This document shows, piece after piece, positions 56,868-64,000 of a stretch of 64,000 bases of DNA. Under the pieces are notes generated by a model. The model was not told where the DNA came from. It saw only the letters and a list, made by a program, of their open reading frames with translations, and did not search any database. Made by a program: the position numbers and the translations under genes. The stretch comes from Morella rubra (lineage: Eukaryota > Streptophyta > Magnoliopsida > Fagales > Myricaceae). The DNA lies in the NCBI GenBank assembly GCA_003952965.2, contig CM025851.1:23632387-23696386 (forward strand), in the 5' to 3' direction. Position 1 is the stretch's first letter, and every line of letters begins with the position of its first letter.

Positions 56868-59764
56868 CTCCATCACAAGATGGAGTGTAGATGTTTGATA
56901 CTCCCATATTGAGAAAGAGAGCGTGAAAAACAAAGGTAGGTAGAGGTTTTGTGAGCATGTGAGCAAGCTGTGAGGCATAGGGAACATAGGCAGTGGACAG
57001 AGTACCAGTAGCAATATTATCACATACCAAGTGACAATCAAGTTCGATGTGTTTGTTACGTTCATGGAACAAAGGATTAGAGGAGACGCTGAGGGCAGCC
57101 ATGTTATCACAATAGAGAACAAAAGGCTGTGGATGTCGAATGCCAAGATCAGTGAGCAGATACCTAAGCCAAGTGTGCTCACATGCAGTCGTAACCATAG
57201 AGCAATATTCGGCCTCTGCGGAGCTGTGAGATATGATGGACTGCTTATTAGATTTCCAGGAGATGAGAGAATGCCCAAGAAGAACGCAATAGTCAGTAGT
57301 GGTCTTGAGTGTATCAGGGCAAGAAGCCCAAGAAGAACTACAGTATCTGATCAGTTGCAGAGGAGAAGCCGCTGAGAAAAATAGACATTGTCCAAGAGAT
57401 CGTTTCACAAAACGAAGAATCTTTTGAGCAGCTTTAAAGTGAGGAACACGGGCCAGTGACATGAATTGACTGAGCAAGTGCACTAAAAAATAGATGTCTT
57501 GCGCAGTGTCAAGTAAAGAAGTCTTCCATTGAGTCGACGATAAACACTAGGATCTTCCAAGAGCTGTCCATCATCTTTGGATAATTTAATATTCTGATCC
57601 ATTGGAATCTTTGTGGGCCTGCAACCAAGAAAACTAGAGTCAGTGAGTATATCAATAGCATACTTACGTTGACAAAGTTGTATGCAAGTAGTGTTGCGAG
57701 CCACTTCGAGACCATGAAAGAATTTGAGAGGGCTAAGGTCTTAATGTGGAACGGAGAATGGTGGAATTGTTTTAGATGATGTACATCAATAGGATCATTG
57801 GCAGGAACAACAATATCATCTACGTATACGAGCAAGGCCATAAAGAGGAACTAAATCACTTGACAAAGAGACTGTAATCTGATTCGGAGGCAAGAAAGCC
57901 ATAAGATAAGAGAGATTGAGAGAATTTCTTCATACCATGGTCTAGAGGCCTGTTTCAGTCCATATAGGCTCTTACAAATAAGGCATACTCGGTTTGGTCT
58001 GACATGGGAGTAACCGAGAGGAGGTTTCATGTATACCTCTTTCATGGAGGTCCCCATGCAAAAATGCATTGTGGATGTCGAATTGATGGAGAGACCAGCC
58101 TTGAATGGAAGCCAAGGCAAGAAGAGTGCAAACTGTGACCATCTTGCCAACCAGTGAGATGGTCTCATGGTAGTCTAGACTTCTTGCTAGTTGTAGCCCT
58201 TTGCGACGAGTCGAGCCTTGTAGCGCTCAAAACTGTCGGAGTGATACTTGATGTGATAGACCCATTTGGAACTGATTGCAGATTTATCGGGAGGCAAGTC
58301 AGTGATGATCCAAGTGCCATTGGATTCTAAAGTAGCAATTTTGGCAGCCATAGCTAATTTCCAATCATGAAGCTTTGCAGCTTGAGAGTAGGAGGTCAAT
58401 TCAGTGATTTTAAGAATTGAAGTGGAGAAAGCTTTATGTGAAGAAGATAAAAGTTGATAAGAGAGAAAGTTAGATAATGTGAATGGAGTGGAGACAGAAT
58501 AAGGTGCAATAGTCTTTGGTGAGGATAGATGAAGGTGCGATCAGAGGATGTTGCAGTGTCTGAAGAAGTAAACCAAAAGCGGGTCTTTGTATAAAGGAGG
58601 AGAAGAAGGAAGGAACGTAGGAGCTGGAGAAGGAGATAGAGCTTTATATGAAAAAATATGTTCCTGAAATGAAATATCTCGGGACAGGAAGATTTTGTGA
58701 CAAAGGAGATTAAGGAGTTTGTATCCTTTAACTCCAAATGGATAACCAAGAAACAAGCACTTTTGAGCTCGGGGATTAAATTTTTGGCGATGAGATTTGA
58801 TGGCGGCCTCATAACAAAGGCATCCAAAGGTGCAAGGTGAGTGTATGAAGATGGATGGCCGTATAGTAGCTCATAGGGGCTTAAATTTTGAAGCTGAGGT
58901 GAAGGGGTGCAATTGATAAGATAAGTCGCGGTAAGGATCATGTCTGGCCAGTAGGTTAGAGAGAAGACCAAATTGGGTTTTGAGTGCTCTGGCAATGTTG
59001 AGTATATGCTAGTGTTTGCATTCGGTAATGCCATTTTGTTGAGGGCTGTCTACGCATTTGCATTGGTGAACTATACCATGGTGATTATAAAAATCAACCC
59101 ATCGCAAATTCTAGTCCATTGTTTGAGTGGAAGCAATCAATTTTGGTTTGAAACTGAGTGCTAACAAGGGAATGAAATGAAAGTAGATAAGGACGGGTCT
59201 GAAATTTGGTGGTCATCGTATATAGCCAAGTACGTCATGTGTAGCCATCAAACAAGGTTAAGAAATATCGTGCACCATTATACCCTTCTTGAGGATAAGG
59301 CCCCCATATGTCACAATGCACTATTTCAAAAGGCTTAATAGTTTTATGTAAGCTAGATGGAAAAGGCAAATGATGTAATTTAGGGAATGGACAAATATCA
59401 CAAACAAAATTTTTATTTGATGTAAAATGTGGTAAAGTGTTTCACAGTAGATATAAACGGGAGTCAGACACATGGCTAAGGCTATAGAGCCATAGTTCAT
59501 GTGTTGCTGGTAAAGGAAAGTTGGAAGCAGATAAACAAGAAGTAGAAGGCGCCAGTGCAGAGGAGGGAGCTTTGGTCAGACTGAGTTGATAGAGGTCATT
59601 GAAGATGTTACCCTTCCAAATCATTCTCCAAGTTGCTAGGTCCTGAATGAAAAAATAATTAGGAAAAAATAGAAAACAATAATAACAAGATTGAGTAAGT
59701 CAGCATACGAAAAGTAAATTGAATCGAAAGACGGGATGCACAATACATTTGTGAGGGTGAAGTA
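56868..59764 (-). pseudogene. Copia C pol, duplicate
   Basis: Duplicate of 24486-27382 with the same open and closed frames. YVDD box at 57815-57826. Confidence 0.88.
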
Positions 59765-60982
59765 TGTAAGTCCAAGGATTAAAGCAACCCAAGAGGGAGG
59801 GTGAATTGCGTTTCCAAACTTTTTCGCTTTTAACCCCCAAAGTCGTGTTTGCAAAGTAAAGACTAATTTAGCACAAGTATATTGATGCAACAACTAAATA
59901 AGTGCTAAATGTAAAGAGTAGGGTTTAGAGAAGCAAACACAAGATTTTAGGTGGTTCGGCAAACCCGCCTACATCCACCCCTCAAGCTCCTTCACCGAGC
60001 CTTGAGGTTTTCCCACTATCTTCAAATAGTACACACTAGCTTCCGGGTGCTAGAGAACCGTATAAGTGTTTTCCCGGGCTCAACACTCACAACCCAACCA
60101 AGCTTGAGATATACCCTCTCTAAGTTTCTTCTTTAGTGAACAACCTCACTAAAAGAATCACTTCTTTTGGATATGAAGTTTACAAGAACAAACTCTCTCA
60201 AAGAGTGGATATGAAAATGGAAAGTTCTATCTCGTTGATTCACACAATGACAAGGATAAGAAAGTGTAATTTGTGTGAATGATATGAGAAATATGGAATA
60301 AGAAGGTTTAAGATATTTCTCAAGCTATGTAAAATGATATGTGGTCGAGCTCTCTTGTTTATAGACAATAGGAAGGTCTTTTATAGGCCACATGAGAAAA
60401 CTAGCCGTTTATAGCGTTAGGGGTCGATTTGACAATTTTACCGTTGTACCGGTCGACCGCTTCATGTACCCATCGACCGCTTCGACTAGCCGTTGCTCAA
60501 CAGTCATAAAATTTGAATACTGTCAAATTTTGTCTCATCATCCGCTTCATATAGTGGTCGACTGCTATAAATCATTTTCATAGACCGCTACAATTAAAAA
60601 GTCCATTTTTGACGTTTTTGAAATCCTGCTTCAAAAAACAACTTCCCAAAAGTACAACCAAGGCTTGGGAGTTTATATAGGATGATTTGAAAACATTTAA
60701 AGCGCATTTTGGTTGTCAAACTTGTGATAAGAAAATTATGCATGGTTTGAAAAATATGCAAGTGTGTGATTCAAATCCTTGTCAAAAGTGAAACTAAGAG
60801 TTACAAAGTTATACCCTTATAGTCTTGAATCTTCACTTTTGACTCCTTGCATCTTCTTGATCTTCAATCTTCTTGTCTTTGGCTCTTTGATAAAAATGTC
60901 TTTGTCTTTGAAGATGTCCATTTTGTAAACTTAATCCATTTATTGAAATCATTAAAATATCGATTGTGAACAAAAGCCAACA
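59765..60982 (-). repeat. Solo LTR 1, duplicate
   Basis: 1218 bp, with the AAGTA target duplication at 59760-59764 and 60983-60987. About five small differences from copy 1, near 59942, 60061, 60414, 60519 and 60561. Confidence 0.9.
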
Positions 60983-60987
60983 AAGTA

Positions 60988-61499
60988 AGGCTGAGTGTTA
61001 CGAACCAATGTGGGTTACTACTGCTAAAGCCCTAGCATGGAGCTTAACTTTTGAAAATTTTGTTGGGACCGAAGTGTAGATAGAGGGGCAATAGATCATA
61101 TGGTCTGTTGCTCTTGTATGAATGATCTAGGGAGAGTTGGTGGCCTTAGTAGAAATAAAAGTAGAAGCATTAGAGCAAAAGGGTGTACAGTCATCATGAG
61201 ATTGAAATGTTTTTGGATGAGAAGAAGAAGATATTGATTGAACATGGTTAATAGTAGCATGTGATGTCTGTGATTGGAGAAGTGCTATGAGCTGCTGAAG
61301 TTTGTCTTTCGAAAGTGTCACTTAAGAATTATCAGAGACTAGATCTGTAATGGTTACTTGGTTCGCATATGAACCTGGCTCCTGAGTTGTTCCATGAAGC
61401 TTGTGACTCAATGGATAACCGTTCAGCTTATAGCATTTTTCATGAATATGTCTATAGATTACAAGAGGTGCAGTGTGGCTTGTCGAGCTCAGTCGAGGG
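60988..61499 (-). pseudogene. Copia C gag C-terminus and protease, duplicate
   Basis: Duplicate of 28604-29115, with the same lost protease motif. Confidence 0.75.
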
Positions 61500-62554
61500 T
61501 AATTTTCCTGTAAAAGTAAGGCTTGGGATATGGGGATATGAATTTCACCTTATGGGGAAATAGGCTGCTGAAACAGCAAGAAGATACCCTATCGTACAGC
61601 AGCAGCGAGCATTAGCACCTTCCTTATTTCAACATTGAACATGTACCAAGGGTAGAGAACACAGGGCAAACATTGATGCAAGTCTCGTAGCTTCTCTGTC
61701 TTTACCAGAAGGAGAATCCATGATAGTTATGGTCTAGAGTAGGTTTTGGCTTGCCCCTTTCTAAGATAGTTTTTGAACCCCTTCTATTATATTAGTAAAG
61801 CGCGTTAGCACAACGGCTTTTGCGCAGCTCAATCCCTGATTTCCTCCAAACTTAAAGGTACAGATTGTAGAGCTTTGGGAGAGTGAATAGTGGCAAAGGG
61901 CTAGAAGCTGGACCAATAAAGCTATAGGTAGGCTTCTATTGATAAACTCTATCCTATTTGCTATTCAATTGTATTGGTAAGCAATTTTCATCCTCCCCAA
62001 GGCAGTGATCAAACAAGTGGAAGGCATACTTAGAGTGTTTCTTTGGTTTGGTAGTGAACTAAACTCCAAAGGTGCTAAGGTCGTGTGGGATCAGGTGTGT
62101 TTGCCTAAGAAGGTGGTTTGGGTATAAAGAATATGGAGCAATGGAACAAGGCCACCATGGTGAAACATATATGGTATTTGTGTTCCGATGCAAGCAACAC
62201 AATTTGGGCTACCTGGGTGTGTTCCCATATGATGAAGGACAAAAACTTCTGGGAGCTGAAGTGTCCATACCCCCTATTTCTTTCTTTTTAAGGTAAGGTA
62301 AAGGGCTAGGCTTCGTGGGGTAGAGCATTCTGTCGGCAATCTTTTGGCTTGACCAAGAAGTCTTATGTCCTCCAAGTCGCACGACGTTTTAACTGAAAGA
62401 ATAACAAATTTTTTGTATTCTGGATTCCTATAGAGAGATCCCCTAGATATACAAATAGAATCAATGTTCATGGATAGACAAACATTCCATTGAGGATAAG
62501 TGTCTAATTACGCAAGAAAGCTATTTCTAGTTTTCTACTATCCCGTGTGGGAGA
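61500..62554. mobile_element. LINE-bearing insert, duplicate
   Basis: Duplicate of 29116-30170. Confidence 0.5.
61884..62269 (+). pseudogene. LINE RT C-terminal fragment, duplicate
   Basis: Duplicate of 29500-29885. Confidence 0.7.
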
Positions 62555-62732
62555 AAACTTTGAAACAATGCTCAAATGAATGCCCAGATACTTTACAATA
62601 GGTACAGTAAGATCTTTCCTTCCTTTGTAAACTAGATAATTTTGCACCATCATGATGAGCAAAATTTTTGACAGCAAGAGCAATGGAATTTGAAAGATCA
62701 ATAGGAAGAGAAATTTGTTTTCTCTTTTCATC
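62555..62732 (-). pseudogene. Copia C gag zinc knuckle, duplicate
   Basis: Duplicate of 30171-30348. Confidence 0.8.
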
Positions 62733-62737
62733 CTGTT

Positions 62738-64000
62738 TGAAAAAATCGGTTTAGACCCTATAACACCTAAAGTAGTGAATATGTGTTTTCCCTCTAATTA
62801 AAGATCAACAACAATTTTAAAACACGTTCTAAAATTGTTCATCCTATATATGCATAATAATAAACTCAATCAACAAATAAATAGCGAAAATTAAATCAAT
62901 CTTCAATCACACAAAGAGACAAGGATTTGGTGATAAAGTGGAAAACCTTAGAAATACCATTCGAAGGAAAAACCACTCTGGGCTATCAGCCACCAAAAAT
63001 CTACCAAGAAGAAAACCTTACAACAATGATTCAGACACAGGCAACCCTAGTTGCTCGACTCTAACAACCCTGATGTAATAATCTAAGCGTTCTTGCTTAG
63101 ACTCGCTCCATGCAACATTCACCTCAGACCTCTGAGATTCTTCTTATGGATTCTTCACGAACAAACATTGTTCTTCATTAATCTTCAATCACACAAAGAG
63201 ACAAGGATTTGGTGACAAAGTGGAAAACCTTAGAAATACCATTCAAAGGAAAAACCACTCTGGGCTATCAGCCACCAAAAATCTACTAAGAAGAAAACCT
63301 TACAAACAATGATTCAGACACGGGCACCCAGTTGCGACTCTAATAACCCTGATGTAATAATCTAAGCGTCCTTGCTTAGACCCGCTCCATGCCATTCACC
63401 TCAGACCTCTGAGATTCTTCTTATGGATTCTTCACGAACAAACATTGTTCTTCATCACACCTTCAACACTATGAAGGTTTCATAGAATGGTGATTGAAAA
63501 TCGAGAAAAATTGATCAAGATGAAGGCACAAATCTTCTGGTGTTTTTCTCTGAGAAAATGAGGCACAAATACTCAATAATTGCCTAAATAAAGCTTCTCC
63601 ATTTTCACAAAAGTCCATAAAATAAGGAGTTTAGAAATTCGATGAAGTTCGTGAGAGTGGGTCGAGCGTCAGTCAAACTGAAGTCTCTGTCTAAATTCTT
63701 CTTGGTTCACTTGAGCGCGGGTTGAGCATCAATCAAACGTGAAGTCTCTATCTGAATTCTTCCTGGTTCGCTTAAGTGCGGGTTGAGAGTCAATCAAACG
63801 TGAAGTCTCTATTTGAATTCTTCATGGTTTGCTTGAATGCAGGTCGAGCATCAATCAAACATAAAGTCTATTTGATTTCTTCATGGTTCACTCGAGCAGG
63901 GTCAAGCATCAATCAAACGTAAAGACGACACTACTCAGAAGTGAACTCTAGAACAACATAGGACAAAAACATACATCAATTAAAACATATTTTGAAGTGG
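62738..64000 (-). repeat. Solo LTR 2, duplicate, cut by window end
   Basis: Duplicate of 30354-31616. The left target duplication CTGTT is at 62733-62737. It includes the 280-bp direct repeat (about 62897-63459) and the 61-bp array (about 63658-63929). Confidence 0.9.

Larger units (their letters stand above)
40821..64000 (+). repeat. Segmental duplication, copy 2
   Basis: Partner of 8438-31616. Starts in P2 intron 1 and runs off the window. The equivalent of the next base in copy 1 is 31617. Confidence 0.95.
53112..64000 (-). mobile_element. Copia C, duplicate, runs off the window
   Basis: Duplicate of 20730-31616 with the left target duplication ACGTT at 53107-53111. The 5' LTR, primer binding site and start of gag lie beyond the right edge. 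Confidence 0.9.

Noticed and set aside
1-64000. tRNA and rRNA genes
   Set aside because: No cloverleaf with A and B boxes or rRNA-like tract was seen. tRNA-like words are retrotransposon primer sites.

Overview
This window is nuclear DNA of a flowering plant, almost certainly a eudicot. It holds TIR-type NBS-LRR resistance-gene remnants (a class essentially absent from grasses), Ty1/copia and Ty3/gypsy LTR retrotransposons primed by initiator-Met tRNA, LINE fragments and CACTA-type DNA transposons. I cannot name the species. Almost every protein-coding stretch carries stops or frameshifts, so this reads as a decayed resistance-gene cluster filled with nested transposons. I found no clearly intact host gene.

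Layout. 1-4979: a degenerate Copia element (A) with a 3' LTR. 5045-7400: a TIR gene start fragment and repeated upstream sequences of a TIR-NBS-LRR family. 7497-11381: TIR-NBS-LRR pseudogene P1, five exons. 11560-12250: LINE 3' remnant. 12256-18234: a CACTA-type element with 3-bp target duplication AAT and two small non-transposase reading frames. 18503-18992: a secreted prolamin-like gene, minus strand, frameshifted. 20730-32724: one Copia insertion (C), minus strand, bounded by target duplication ACGTT and itself carrying a second CACTA-type element, two solo LTRs with perfect 5-bp target duplications, and a LINE-containing insert. About 32816-33100: a small cysteine-rich secreted peptide remnant. 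33317-37171: Copia element B, sister of A. 37172-40820: Ty3/gypsy element D, cut by another LTR, then an inverted gypsy fragment E whose LTR appears to sit in intron 1 of the second resistance gene. 41151-43770: TIR-less NBS-LRR pseudogene P2. 43771-64000: a near-identical second copy of 11382-31616.

Main structural result: 8438-31616 and 40821-64000 are direct copies about 32.38 kb apart. Their divergence is not uniform. The P1 and P2 portions differ at several percent, but past about 11.3 kb / 43.69 kb the copies become nearly identical, with no difference seen across about 9.5 kb (18.03-27.5 kb against its partner). This is what unequal crossover between two older NBS-LRR paralogues near their 3' ends would leave, and it predicts a third NBS-LRR beyond the right edge. 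An assembly artefact must be excluded. P1 and P2 share at least three premature stops, so they descend from an already dead gene.

How the parts relate: most sequence is explained by insertion history, with each nested element older than the 32-kb duplication because both copies carry it at the same base. The least explained material is the CACTA-type family, whose two copies carry the same two reading frames in opposite order and are dense in CGGACG-type words.
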